From Propionicimonas sp. (GTDB taxonomy: Bacteria > Actinomycetota > Actinomycetes > Propionibacteriales > Propionibacteriaceae): DNA of 64,000 bases. A program made the position numbers and the translations under genes. The notes below the pieces were generated by a model. The model searched no databases, was not told the DNA's origin, and saw only the letters and a program-made list of their open reading frames with translations. This document shows, piece by piece, positions 16,852-25,273 of the stretch (positions are counted from its first letter, which is position 1; every line of letters starts with the position of its first letter). The stretch is taken from assembly GCF_029975155.1 (NCBI RefSeq), contig NZ_JARKPQ010000342.1:24103-88102 (forward strand). Reading direction: 5' to 3'.

Positions 16852-18682
16852 CGCGCACACCGCTTTCACAGAGGCGGTCGAGGTTGGCGGCGAACGCCGC
16901 CTGGGGACCGCCGGGAGGATCGCCGAGCACGTGCTTCTTCATCGCGATCCGCGCCTCGCGGAGCGGATCGTCGCCGAGGGTCTGCTGCAGGATCGTGTCC
17001 AGCTCCGCCAGATCGGGGCCGAGCAGGTAGGAGCTGGCCTGGGACGGGTAGGCCGCGACGAACGCGTCCGGGGCCAGGCCCGCGGGGTCGCACACGATCA
17101 CCGGACGCTCGGTCGCCAGGTAGTCGGAGATCACGCTGGACACGTCGGAGACCAGCACGTCCGCCCCGGCAAGGCACTCGGCCATCGTGAGCCCGCGGTC
17201 GGCGACCACGAGATTCCCGTCGCCCGCGGCGCGCAACAGGCCCTCGATCTCGGCGATCGCGGCCAACATCGACGGCCGCACCACCCCACTGGCCGGATGC
17301 GGCCGGAACCACACCCGCAGCTCGGGATGCCCGGCCAGCACCCGGCGCACCAGCTCGACGCCGAGCACGTCGAGCGAGCTGTGCGTGGTGGCCTCGTAGT
17401 AGCCCTCGAAGGTGGGCGCGTAGAGCAGCACCCGCGGCTCGCGTCCGGACGGGCCGACGGGCAGCCCGGCCACCTGCGGCCGTCCGATCACCGCGAACCG
17501 CTCCGGTCCGAGATCGATGCCGACCGTCCGGAACCGGTCGATCGCCGCCTGGCCGGCCACCCACGTCTCGTCGAACGCCCGGATCAGCGCGCTTGCACTG
17601 GTGGCCTTGTCGGAGTCGCCGTGAGCCAGCATCACGTGCCGGATCCGCGGATCGCGCAGCAGGGTCGCATTGCGCTCGCCGTACGCGAGGTAGAACGCGA
17701 CCCGGACGCCCGGCAGGGTGAGGCCCTCGACATGACGGGTGGTCGGCGCGTACACCACCGGATGCCGGGTGGACGCGAGCGGGGCGAGCTGGTTCGCCTC
17801 GCGGACGACCACCAGGCCGTTGCGCGGCAGCGCGTCCATGGCGGGCAGCCACTGGTTGACGATGTACCTCGACTGCCGCGCCGCCAGCGACACGTAGACC
17901 AGGAAGGACGGGTCGGCGGTGGCGAGCTCGGCGAGCAAACGTTCCCCCCACGCCCGCTGGTCGCGGTGGACGGCGAGCGCGCGCAGGCCCGTCCACGCCA
18001 GGTAGGCCAGCGCCGCGGCGACCACCAGCACGACCAGGACCAGACCCGGGACGGGGTCGAGCAGCCTCGCCGCCGTGGCCAACGCCGAGGCCAACGCCAC
18101 GAACTCGAGCCAGACCAGCGCAGCCGGCGTGCCGACCGCGGAGGCGTACGCGCGGGCCGACGCCGCGAACGGCCGGGGCTGGGTCGCGGCCCCCGGCTCG
18201 TAGCGCAGCGGCGGCGCCGACCGGGACAGCCACGTGGCCAGCACGGGCTGGGCGGTCCAGGCGAGCTGCAGGAAGAGCACGGCGGTCACGTACGCCAGAC
18301 CGGCCGGCGTCCCCGTCGAGGTGCCGAAGACCAGCGCCGCGGCGACCAGGCTGCGCAGCAGGGCCCGCAGCTGCGCGCGGAGGCCGACCAGGTCGAGCAA
18401 CCGGACGACGGCAGGGTCGGCCGGCGTGGCCAGCCAGTCGCCCGCCGCGCCGAGCAGCCAGGCGATCAGACCGAGCCAGGGCAGGCCGAGCCAGGCGGCC
18501 AGTACCAGGAGCAGGAGGCTGCCGGCCAACACCGGCAGGTAGGCACGCGCAGCGAACGAACTGAGGCCGGACGGGATGCGTCCGGGCCAGGCGGCGCGAG
18601 CCACCTCCTCCCACTCGGGGACGGGCGCCCGGCCGAGGTTGCCGAGAGCGCCGCCGGGTTTCACGCGGCTCAGCCTAGCCAT
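16841..18682 (-). CDS. Poly(glycerol/ribitol-phosphate) transferase, CDP-glycerol glycerophosphotransferase family
   Basis: The 613-residue protein is the third paralogue in the window. About 300 N-terminal residues contain roughly eight hydrophobic segments, followed by the transferase domain: MLAHGDSDK near 353, VAGQAAIDRF, VLLYAPTFEGYY, VWFRPHP, and AGADVLVSDVSSVISDYLAT. The ATG at 18682 has GGGAGGG five bases upstream; a longer in-frame reading would translate the neighbouring palindromic repeat and is rejected. It is expected to polymerise or prime polyol phosphate at the membrane and is convergent with the TagGH-like exporter. Three paralogues suggest division into primer, initiator and polymerase roles. 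Confidence 0.85.
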   Translation of the reverse strand: MARLSRVKPGGALGNLGRAPVPEWEEVARAAWPGRIPSGLSSFAARAYLPVLAGSLLLLVLAAWLGLPWLGLIAWLLGAAGDWLATPADPAVVRLLDLVGLRAQLRALLRSLVAAALVFGTSTGTPAGLAYVTAVLFLQLAWTAQPVLATWLSRSAPPLRYEPGAATQPRPFAASARAYASAVGTPAALVWLEFVALASALATAARLLDPVPGLVLVVLVVAAALAYLAWTGLRALAVHRDQRAWGERLLAELATADPSFLVYVSLAARQSRYIVNQWLPAMDALPRNGLVVVREANQLAPLASTRHPVVYAPTTRHVEGLTLPGVRVAFYLAYGERNATLLRDPRIRHVMLAHGDSDKATSASALIRAFDETWVAGQAAIDRFRTVGIDLGPERFAVIGRPQVAGLPVGPSGREPRVLLYAPTFEGYYEATTHSSLDVLGVELVRRVLAGHPELRVWFRPHPASGVVRPSMLAAIAEIEGLLRAAGDGNLVVADRGLTMAECLAGADVLVSDVSSVISDYLATERPVIVCDPAGLAPDAFVAAYPSQASSYLLGPDLAELDTILQQTLGDDPLREARIAMKKHVLGDPPGGPQAAFAANLDRLCESGVRGPS

Positions 18683-18724
18683 CGCGGCCCTCCCGGCCCG
18701 CCGCCGCCACGGATCCCGCGGGTC

Positions 18725-18782
18725 GTGAACGGGAATGGGACCAGTCCCCGGGATTGCCGGGGACAGGTCCCATTCCCGTTCA
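18725..18782. repeat. GGGACAGGTCCC-type palindromic repeat
   Basis: GTGAACGGGAATGGGACCAG pairs with the complement ending in GTTCA. The TGA stop of the P-loop kinase-like gene is taken from the TGAAC end of this repeat. A hairpin here would separate two genes read in the same direction. Confidence 0.7.
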
Positions 18783-19337
18783 GACCGGTTCGGCCGCGTC
18801 CAGCGCCCGGGCGAGCGCGGTGTACGTCTCGTCCACGGCTCCATCGACGCTGGTCACGACGATCGCGTCGGGCCGCAGCGCCTCCAGGAGCCGCAGCCGG
18901 TCGTACAGGTCGGCGAGGAACGCGTTGCCACCGTGCGCGGCCACCACGCGCCGGTTGTGCTCGTCCCAGTCACCGCCGCCCGCCCGTCCGCTGAAGCGGG
19001 CGAGGGCCTCCGTCCGGCTGGTGAACAGGATGACCTCCCGGAAGCCCGCACCGCAGGTCCGCGCGACGTGCTCGAACTCGGCGATCTCGGCGACGGTGGT
19101 CAGGCACTGGGGCAGGACGACGTCCCGTCCGCCGGCGAGGTGGGCCGACGCCATCGCGAGCGCCACCGGACGCAGGACGTCGTGGACGCGGCCGCCGAGG
19201 TCGCGCCACCCGCCGACGAGGTGGTGCAGGGCGTCGACGTCGAGGTTCAGGGTGCCCGGGTGCCGCTCGGCCCAGAGCGCCGACAACGTGGACTTGCCGA
19301 TCGCCGGCGGCCCGTTCAGATGGATCAGGGACGGCAC
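18780..19337 (-). CDS. Small P-loop ATPase/kinase-like protein
   Basis: The 185-residue protein has an N-terminal Walker A motif, GPPAIGKST (residues 9-17), followed by LNLDVDALHHLVGGW, a pattern of small-molecule kinases (AAA_33 type) that bind a phosphate acceptor near the Asp. A basic SGRAGGGDWDEHNRRVVAAHGG segment could be the lid. The family is broad and the acceptor cannot be named; antibiotic or sugar phosphorylation are possibilities. Its stop codon lies inside a palindromic repeat. Confidence 0.6.
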   Translation of the reverse strand: MPSLIHLNGPPAIGKSTLSALWAERHPGTLNLDVDALHHLVGGWRDLGGRVHDVLRPVALAMASAHLAGGRDVVLPQCLTTVAEIAEFEHVARTCGAGFREVILFTSRTEALARFSGRAGGGDWDEHNRRVVAAHGGNAFLADLYDRLRLLEALRPDAIVVTSVDGAVDETYTALARALDAAEPV

Positions 19338-19388
19338 CCGCCGAGGCTAGCAGCGAGGGCTGTCACCCGGTGGGGCCGGGTGGATGGT

Positions 19389-19420
19389 CTGAACGAGAAT
19401 GGGACCTGTCCCCGTTGGGG
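19389..19420. repeat. GGGACAGGTCCC-type repeat, short copy
   Basis: CTGAACGAGAATGGGACCTG followed by TCCCCGTTGGGG. Only one long arm is present; the right side is a short TCCCCGTTGGGG hairpin. It ends four bases from the stop of the SH3-domain protein gene. Confidence 0.6.
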
Positions 19421-19423
19421 ACG

Positions 19424-20374
19424 TCAGGCGCGAATGGCCACGTGGACGTGGTTGAAGTGGTTGGCGTTGAGGCTGCCGCGGTCGGCCATCTTGCGCCAGC
19501 GCGGGGTGCTCGGCGTCCAGATGTGCTGCTCGAAGATGATGTGGTCGATGTTGAACACCTTCGCGTGCGCGATCAGGTACTTCGCGATCCGGTGGCCCAG
19601 CGCGCTCTCGGCGCGCGGGGTGAGCATGATGTCGAGCGCGCGTCCGTTCTTGTGGAACGGCAGGCCGCCGGCCCGCCAGCCGCCGTAGGAGTTCACCGCG
19701 GGGAACAGCGCGCACACCGAGCGGTAGATGTGGACGGTGTCCTTGCGCAGCTTCCGCTCGACGGCGGATCCGCGCGAGCACGCTGCCCAGGTGGTGCCGG
19801 CCGCCTCGATCGGGGCCGCGTCGGACAGCTCGGCCTCGAGCACCCAGCCGTAGCCCTTGTCGTACTCCACCTTGCGGTACTTGCCGTCGATCTCCGCGGT
19901 CGCGCTCACCCGGACGCCGAGCTGCAGCTGCCCGAGCAGATCGGACTTCTCGCTGGCCTGCTTGCGGACGTTCACGCTCGCCGTCGTGTACAGCGGGGTG
20001 TGGCTGACCAGGGCCTTCGCCGCGCGCTTCGCCGTGATCGTCGCCGGCGCGGCCAGTTGGTCCGCCGTGAGCGTGCGGACAGCAGGCTGCTCCAGCGCTG
20101 CCGCGAGCTCGAGCTGGACGGACGGGACCTGTCCGGGCACCGCTCCCATCGCGACGGCAGGGTCCGCGGTGCTGCCGACGACCACGGCACCCGCGGTCGC
20201 GGAGGCGGTGATGGCGGCCAGTGCGATGCCGCCGCGGGCGAAGATCCGGTCGCCGACGCCGGGGACGGCGTGGCGTGGCGTGTGGTGGTCAGCACGGGTC
20301 GCCGTGCCACGGGGTCGGTCGGACGCCTCCTGCGCTGTCGGGTCAGCGACCCGGCGAGGCTCGTACATCGACAC
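19424..20374 (-). CDS. Secreted SH3-domain protein with ARB_07466-like (M15-related) C-terminal domain
   Basis: The 316-residue protein has a cytoplasmic stretch, one hydrophobic segment (~49-72), an SH3-like domain (~125-185: ASVNVRKQASEKSDLLGQL ... GYGWVLEAEL) and a C-terminal domain with SYGGWRAGGLPFHKNGRALDIML and a final NHFNHVHVAI. The His-x5-AxDIM and HxH residues resemble the zinc site of M15 peptidases, a pattern found in many secreted actinobacterial proteins of unknown activity. It probably binds or trims peptidoglycan. Confidence 0.7.
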   Translation of the reverse strand: MSMYEPRRVADPTAQEASDRPRGTATRADHHTPRHAVPGVGDRIFARGGIALAAITASATAGAVVVGSTADPAVAMGAVPGQVPSVQLELAAALEQPAVRTLTADQLAAPATITAKRAAKALVSHTPLYTTASVNVRKQASEKSDLLGQLQLGVRVSATAEIDGKYRKVEYDKGYGWVLEAELSDAAPIEAAGTTWAACSRGSAVERKLRKDTVHIYRSVCALFPAVNSYGGWRAGGLPFHKNGRALDIMLTPRAESALGHRIAKYLIAHAKVFNIDHIIFEQHIWTPSTPRWRKMADRGSLNANHFNHVHVAIRA

Positions 20375-20549
20375 ACCCGTCCTGAAGAACTAGCAAGCGG
20401 ATTCTCAGGATAACTTAAGGAACTGCGCGCGGGCAACCGTCCATTCGTTCCCGGGGCGGCGGTTGCGCGCGTAACCGGCTGCGGTGGGAGCCCGAACTGG
20501 GGATACTGGACGAACGCATTTCATCGTGGAAGCGTTCGATCGGGGGACC

Positions 20550-20891
20550 ATGAAGCCCATGACGCTGCTGGTCGCAGCACTGGTCCTGGTCCTCGGCGTG
20601 GGCCTGATCATGACCGGGGGCCCCGTCCCCGGCCAGCCGGCTTTCGCGGCCGGACAACCCCTTCCCGAGGCGACGAAGAAGAAGACGCCCAAGGCGAAGC
20701 CCTCGGCGACCCCGACGACGGCGACGCCGAGTCCGGTCGCCACGCGGCGTCCCATCGATGACGAGGGCGAGCGGTGGGTGCAGCTCGCCGTGATCGGCGG
20801 TGGGGGCCTGCTCGCCTGCGTGCTGGCCTTCTTCGGGATCGGCGCCCTGCTGCGCCACCGCACGAAGCTGAAGGCTCGCGGCGGCGCCTGA
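20550..20891 (+). CDS. Small membrane protein, unknown function
   Basis: The 113-residue protein has an N-terminal hydrophobic segment (MTLLVAALVLVLGVGLIM), a Pro/Thr/Lys linker (~35-65) and a second membrane helix (~76-101) followed by a basic tail. The ATG at 20550 has a purine-rich GGGGGA just upstream; ATG at 20559 is an alternative. Short two-helix membrane proteins with a Pro/Thr loop are common beside actinobacterial envelope genes, but no function is evident. Confidence 0.5.
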   Translation: MKPMTLLVAALVLVLGVGLIMTGGPVPGQPAFAAGQPLPEATKKKTPKAKPSATPTTATPSPVATRRPIDDEGERWVQLAVIGGGGLLACVLAFFGIGALLRHRTKLKARGGA

Positions 20892-20910
20892 CGGTCGGCC
20901 CACACCAAGC

Positions 20911-21040
20911 CGCTCGTCGAGCCTGTCGAGACGCACTCGCCGTCCCCCAACCGCTCGTCGCCACGCCCCCACCGCTCGTCACCACCCCCACCGCTCGTCA
21001 CCACCCCCACCGCTCGTCGAGCCTGTCGAGACGCCTGGGC
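20911..21040. repeat. CTCGTCGAGCCTGTCGAGACG repeats flanking a CCACCGCTCGTC minisatellite
   Basis: Two copies of GCTCGTCGAGCCTGTCGAGA (about 20913-20932 and 21013-21032) enclose four or five irregular units of CCACCGCTCGTCACCACCC. It belongs to the dispersed GTCGAGCTTGTCGAGACC family. It separates the convergent small membrane protein and KDPG-aldolase-like genes. Confidence 0.65.
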
Positions 21041-21051
21041 GACCGACCAGG

Positions 21052-21657
21052 TCAATCGCCCAGGCGCCAGGTCTGCAGGGTCGCGCGCAGGTCGTCGAGG
21101 GTGTCGCCCAGCACGTCATCGGGGTCGACCAGCTCGCGCGGCCAGACGGCCACCCCTCCCGACTCCAGCCACAGCTCGGCCTGGTACCGCTCGACCCGGC
21201 CGCTGGCGATCAGCGGACAGGGCGCGAGCAGGTCCGGCAGCGTGCGGGCGTAGCTGGTACCGAAGGCCTCGTTCGGGACGAGCTGGACGGCGGCGGCGCC
21301 CGCGACCATCCCCGCCCGCAGCTCCGTCGGCGTCAGCCCACCCAGGATCACCGGGAGCTCCGGGACGGCGGCCACCAGTTCCGGCTGCAGATAGTTGGAT
21401 GCCACGAAGGCGGCGCCGGCCGCGGCAGAGGCGACGGCCTCCTCGACCGTGGTCACCCCGTGGACGCCGATCTTCGCGCGGCGGCCGAACAGCCGCAGGA
21501 GCGCCGGCAGCTCTGCCAGCTGGCCGGGGGCGACCGTCCACAGCTTGAAGCTTTCCTGGCAGAGCACCTCGCAGGCGGGGACGAGCTCGTCCGCGTCGAG
21601 TTCGGGGAGGCTGAGAATGACGCTGTGCATGCCCAGGTCGGGCAGAGAGGGAACCAC
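21052..21657 (-). CDS. KDPG/KHG aldolase-like TIM-barrel protein lacking the Schiff-base lysine
   Basis: The 201-residue protein aligns along its length with 2-keto-3-deoxy-6-phosphogluconate aldolases: KIGVHGVTTVEEAVASAAAGAAFVAS matches the IGAGTV...AGAQFLVSP segment, and VPELPVILGGLTPTEL matches the GVMTPSE segment. The catalytic Lys of the family (the K of ALKLFP) is Gln at residue 125 here (AAVQLVPNE), so ordinary Schiff-base aldolase activity is not expected. The start is taken as GTG at 21657, upstream of conserved sequence. It is divergent from a PEBP gene. Confidence 0.6.
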   Translation of the reverse strand: MVPSLPDLGMHSVILSLPELDADELVPACEVLCQESFKLWTVAPGQLAELPALLRLFGRRAKIGVHGVTTVEEAVASAAAGAAFVASNYLQPELVAAVPELPVILGGLTPTELRAGMVAGAAAVQLVPNEAFGTSYARTLPDLLAPCPLIASGRVERYQAELWLESGGVAVWPRELVDPDDVLGDTLDDLRATLQTWRLGD

Positions 21658-21739
21658 GCACCCATCCTGCCCGATCGGCACCGGTGACACCGGCACGCCC
21701 GCGTGGTTAGCTGAGGTGGAGCCACGCCGAGGAGAACCG

Positions 21740-22207
21740 ATGAAGATCACCAGCGACGGCATCGCCGCCGACGCCACCATCGACCTGCGCTACGCCGAGC
21801 CGGGGGTGGGCGGCACGAACGTCTCCCCCGGGCTGGAGTGGTCGGGAGCCCCGGACGGCACGCGCAGCTACGCCGTCACCTGCTTCGACCCCGACGCCCC
21901 CACCGGCAGCGGCTGGTGGCACTGGGTGGTCACCGACATCCCCGCCGACGTCACCTCGCTCGCCGAGGGGGCACCGCTGCCGGACGGGGCGCGCACCTGG
22001 CCCAACGACTACGGCTATCCCGGCTGGGGCGGGCCGTGGCCGCCGCCGGGTCCCGCGCACCACTACGTGTTCACCGTGTTCGCCGTCGGTGTCGACCGCC
22101 TCGACGTGCCGGACGAGGCCTCAAGCGCCGTCGCCCGGCTGACGCTGAGCTTCAACGTGCTCGCCCAGGCGTCCTTCACCGCGCTGTTCGCCAACCCCGC
22201 CAGTTAG
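21740..22207 (+). CDS. YbhB/YbcL-type PEBP family protein
   Basis: The 155-residue protein carries the phosphatidylethanolamine-binding signature: VSPGLEWSGAPDGTRSYAV, CFDPDAPTGSGWWHWVVTDIP and a late HHYVFTVFAV. Bacterial YbhB-like proteins have a conserved anion-binding pocket but no settled function. The ATG at 21740 has GAGGAG six bases upstream. The next gene starts six bases after the stop, so the two are probably cotranscribed. Confidence 0.85.
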   Translation: MKITSDGIAADATIDLRYAEPGVGGTNVSPGLEWSGAPDGTRSYAVTCFDPDAPTGSGWWHWVVTDIPADVTSLAEGAPLPDGARTWPNDYGYPGWGGPWPPPGPAHHYVFTVFAVGVDRLDVPDEASSAVARLTLSFNVLAQASFTALFANPAS

Positions 22208-22213
22208 GGACCC

Positions 22214-23119
22214 GTGGCGGTCCTGATCGATCCGCCGCGCTGGCCGGCGCACGGGACGCACTTCTCCCATCTCGTCTCGGACACGGCGCTCGGGGAACTG
22301 CTGGAGTTCGCCGACGCCAACGGCGTGCCCGTCCGCGCCTTCGATCACGACCACTACGACGTACCGGAACGGCGGCACGCGGAGCTGGTGGCCGCGGGCG
22401 CGGTGCCGGTGACGGAGTTCGAACTGCTGCGGCGGCTGGTGGCGTCCGGGCTGCGCGTCCGCACACCCGACCGCACGCCGAAGCCGGCGCAGGTCCTGCC
22501 GGTGCTCGCCGCGGCGTGGCACGACCTGCTGCCGTCCGCTCCCGGCCTCGGCCGGGAGCTGGTGCGTCGCTGGCAGGAGCCGCACCGGCACTACCACGAC
22601 GTCCGCCATCTCGCGCAGGTGCTGGAGGCGCTGGACGTGCTCGCGGACGAACCGCCGCCGCGTCCGGTCCTGCTCGCGGCGTGGTTCCACGACGCGGTGT
22701 ACGACGGTGAGCCCGGCACGGACGAGGAGCGTTCCGCCGACCTCGCCGCTGCGGAGCTCGCCGAAGCGGGGCTGCCGGCGGCCGAGGTGGCCGAGGTCGC
22801 CCGCCTCGTGCGGCTGACCATCCGTCACGACCCTGCGCCCGGCGATGCGGCGGGCGTCCGGCTGGCGGACGCCGATCTGTCGATCCTCGGCCAGCCACCG
22901 GGGCGCTACCACGTGTACTCCCGCGACGTGCGCCTGGAGTACTCGCGGTTCAGTGACGAGATCTTCGCCGCGGGCCGCGTGCGGGTCCTGGACGCACTAT
23001 CCTCGTTCGATCCGCTGTACCGGTCGGCGACCGGTCAGCGGTTGTGGGAGGCACAGGCCGCCCACAACCTTGCCGAGGAACGTGGACGCTGGCTGCGTTT
23101 TGGCCCCTCGACCGGGTAG
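22214..23119 (+). CDS. DUF4031-HD domain fusion protein
   Basis: The 301-residue protein begins with a DUF4031-like segment (VLIDPPRWPAHGTHFSHLVSD ... FDHDHYDVPERRHAELVAAGAVPV, residues 1-85). It is followed by an HD-type metal phosphohydrolase with RHYHDVRHLAQVL, AAWFHDAVYD, LTIRHD and LADADLSILG. The spacing of the His/Asp residues fits a small HD domain acting on nucleotides. DUF4031 often occurs as a stand-alone protein; the fusion suggests both act on one substrate. The start is GTG at 22214, six bases after the PEBP stop. Confidence 0.7.
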   Translation: MAVLIDPPRWPAHGTHFSHLVSDTALGELLEFADANGVPVRAFDHDHYDVPERRHAELVAAGAVPVTEFELLRRLVASGLRVRTPDRTPKPAQVLPVLAAAWHDLLPSAPGLGRELVRRWQEPHRHYHDVRHLAQVLEALDVLADEPPPRPVLLAAWFHDAVYDGEPGTDEERSADLAAAELAEAGLPAAEVAEVARLVRLTIRHDPAPGDAAGVRLADADLSILGQPPGRYHVYSRDVRLEYSRFSDEIFAAGRVRVLDALSSFDPLYRSATGQRLWEAQAAHNLAEERGRWLRFGPSTG

Positions 23120-23163
23120 GCTTGTTTGTCAACAGCATGAGCCATGCTTGCGGGGGGTACGCG

Positions 23164-24393
23164 ATGGCGAAGGCAGGTATCTGGCTTGCCGCGGCAGCAT
23201 GCGTTGCCGCAGGCGCTCTGGTAGCGCCACCTCGATCTGGCGTGCCCAGAATCACCACCGGGGACGAACTCCAGCCCACGATCAGCGTGCCGTCCGCGAC
23301 GCCCACCGCCTCGCCGACCTTCACCCCGTCCGTGACGCCGACCGCCGGGCCCACGCCGAGCGTCGTACCGACGGTCACGGCCACGGTGACCGCGACGGCC
23401 ACAGCGACGGCAACGGCAACGGCAACGGCGACCGCAACAGCCACCGAGCCCGGCCCGGTGCCCACGGCGACCCAGACCCCGACCACCGACCCGATGGAGA
23501 CGGAGACGCCCACGCCGACTCCGACCGGGACGCCCACGGAGCCGACCCCGAGTCCGAGCGCCTCGCCGACCGAGGAGCCCACGGAGTCGCCCACCGCGAC
23601 GCCGACCGAGGAGCCGTCCGAGACGCCGACCGGGGAGCCCACGGGCACGCCCACCGGGGAACCCACGGGCACGCCCACCGGCGAACCCACCGGCACGCCC
23701 ACCGGAGAGCCCACCGGCACGCCCACCGGAGAGCCCACGGGCACGCCCACCGGAGAGCCCACCGGCACGCCCACCGGAGAACCCACAGGCACGCCCACCG
23801 GAGAACCCACAGGCACGCCCACCGGCAAGCCGACCTGGACGCCCACCGGCAAACCCACCTGGACGCCTACGAGCAAGCCGACGGAGACGCCGACCGACGA
23901 ACCCACCGGAATGCCGACGGGCACACCCAGCGACAGCCCCACGGCCACACCGACCGACGACCCCAGCGCTCCTACGGCGACGCCGACCGCATCATCGACA
24001 CCGACCGGGAAGCCCACGTCCAAGCCGACCGCGAAGCCCACACCGACCGACATGCCGACGTGGTGGCCGACGGGGAAGCCGACGCATCGGCCGCATGCGG
24101 AGAAGGCGACCCGCACCAGCGGGGCGGCGGCGTCCACCGAGGAGAACGCATCGTCCGGCAGCACGCCGGCCAAGCGCATCCCGACGGAACAGAAGAAGCA
24201 CGACCAGCCGCCGGCCGAGCCCGCGCGGCGGGAGTCCGTCGAGGCCGCGAAGCACACCGACGGTGCCAGGGCGAGCAGTTCCACCAGCCGCAGGGCTGAG
24301 GCGAGCAGCCAGGCGCACCAGCGGCCGACGGCCGAGCGAGGGACGAAGGCGCGAGCGGGCGACCCGGCGTCGGCTGGTACAACTGGTTCGTGA
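23164..24393 (+). CDS. Secreted Thr/Pro-rich repeat protein
   Basis: The 409-residue protein has an N-terminal signal peptide (GIWLAAAACVAAGALVA) and then almost only low-complexity sequence: a Thr-Ala run, eight exact GEPTGTPT units, and TPTGKPT/TWTP variants, ending in a charged His/Lys/Arg-rich tail. No LPxTG motif or clear membrane anchor is seen. It resembles a rigid wall-spanning stalk or mucin-like surface protein that may be O-mannosylated. The ATG at 23164 has GGGGGG six bases upstream; ATG at 23137 is an alternative. Its stop overlaps the next start (GTGA), so it is translationally coupled to a VanY-like lipoprotein. Confidence 0.65.
   Translation: MAKAGIWLAAAACVAAGALVAPPRSGVPRITTGDELQPTISVPSATPTASPTFTPSVTPTAGPTPSVVPTVTATVTATATATATATATATATATEPGPVPTATQTPTTDPMETETPTPTPTGTPTEPTPSPSASPTEEPTESPTATPTEEPSETPTGEPTGTPTGEPTGTPTGEPTGTPTGEPTGTPTGEPTGTPTGEPTGTPTGEPTGTPTGEPTGTPTGKPTWTPTGKPTWTPTSKPTETPTDEPTGMPTGTPSDSPTATPTDDPSAPTATPTASSTPTGKPTSKPTAKPTPTDMPTWWPTGKPTHRPHAEKATRTSGAAASTEENASSGSTPAKRIPTEQKKHDQPPAEPARRESVEAAKHTDGARASSSTSRRAEASSQAHQRPTAERGTKARAGDPASAGTTGS
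23632..23823 (+). repeat. Eight 24-bp tandem repeats encoding GEPTGTPT
   Basis: Eight in-frame units begin at 23632, 23656, 23680, 23704, 23728, 23752, 23776 and 23800. They differ only at a few third positions, so recent expansion or contraction is likely. Diverged units continue to about 23880. Confidence 0.9.
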
Positions 24394-25154
24394 GGTTTCG
24401 CCACTCCCTGATCGCCGCGTCCCTGACCGCAGCGCTGTGCGCGGCCGGCTGCACCAGCCCGTCCGCACCGGCCGCGACGAGCCCGGGGACCACCACCGCG
24501 TCGGCCACGGCGGCCTCGGCCAGCCCGACGCCGTCCGCGAGCCCCACCCCGTCGGCGACGCCGACCTCGACGCCCAAGCCGACGCCCACGACGCCGCCGA
24601 AGGACACCCGCAAGGGCAAGCAGCTGAGCAAGCCGTACGCGGTGAACGGGATCATCGTCGTGTCGAAGAAGCACCGGATCACGGCCGCGTACGGGCCCAG
24701 GCACCCCACCGGGCCGTACCACCTCGAGGCGGAGGCCGCCGCGGCGCTGACCCGGATGACCGCTGCGGCGAAGGCGGACGGCGTCCGGATCCGGGTGCGC
24801 AGCGGCTACCGCAACTGGACCGTCCAGAACGCCAGCTACCAGCGGGCACTGCGCAACTACCCGCAGAACATCAGCTTCTACGCCCCCGCCGGTGCCAGTG
24901 AGCACCAGACCGGCCTGGCCGTCGACCTGTGGGACGGGGTCACCTGGAGCCTTCCGATGGCCCGCACGGCGACCGGCAAGTGGCTGTTCAAGCACGCGCA
25001 CTCCTACGGCTTCGTGCTGCGCTACCCCGACGGCAAGCAGAAGGTCACCGGCTACCACTACGAGCCGTGGCACTACCGCTACATCGGCAAGAAGGACGCC
25101 ATGAAGTTCGGCAACAACAAGCTCACGCTCGAGGAGTACCTGGGCCTCGCCTGA
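24390..25154 (+). CDS. Lipoprotein D-Ala-D-Ala carboxypeptidase, VanY/M15B family
   Basis: The 254-residue protein has a lipoprotein signal (ALCAAGC, Cys ~21) and a Ser/Thr/Pro linker, then an M15B peptidase domain: RVRSGYRNW, YAPAGASEHQTGLAVDLWD (zinc His and Asp), SYGFVLRYPDGKQ and HYEPWHYRYIG (second Glu and zinc His). It would trim the terminal D-Ala of peptidoglycan stem peptides outside the membrane. The start GTG overlaps the preceding stop. A GGGAC-type repeat begins eight bases after its own stop. Confidence 0.88.
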   Translation: MRFRHSLIAASLTAALCAAGCTSPSAPAATSPGTTTASATAASASPTPSASPTPSATPTSTPKPTPTTPPKDTRKGKQLSKPYAVNGIIVVSKKHRITAAYGPRHPTGPYHLEAEAAAALTRMTAAAKADGVRIRVRSGYRNWTVQNASYQRALRNYPQNISFYAPAGASEHQTGLAVDLWDGVTWSLPMARTATGKWLFKHAHSYGFVLRYPDGKQKVTGYHYEPWHYRYIGKKDAMKFGNNKLTLEEYLGLA

Positions 25155-25162
25155 ACCGCTCC

Positions 25163-25230
25163 CTGAACGGAAAGGGACCCGTCCCCTTTCTGTTCATGAA
25201 CGGAAAGGGGACGGGTCCCTTTCCGTTCAC
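25163..25230. terminator. GGACCCGTCC/GGACGGGTCC palindromic repeat, probable terminator
   Basis: CTGAACGGAAAGGGACCCGT...GTTCATGAACGG followed by the inverted arm GGACGGGTCCCTTTCCGTTCA. It starts eight bases after the VanY-like stop and lies upstream of the phosphofructokinase gene. Confidence 0.7.
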
Positions 25231-25273
25231 GGTTTCGGTCCGGAGCGGGGTCCGAGCACGACAGAATGTCGGC

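Noticed and set aside
20911..21040. A protein-coding gene in the repeat region after the small membrane protein
   Set aside because: Any reading frame follows the repeat period and has no start site or domain.
22950..25073. A long reverse-strand reading frame with Val/Gly/Pro repeats
   Set aside because: It is the complement of the Thr/Pro tandem repeats and of the GC-rich third positions of the forward genes; the forward frames have signal peptides and a clear peptidase domain.
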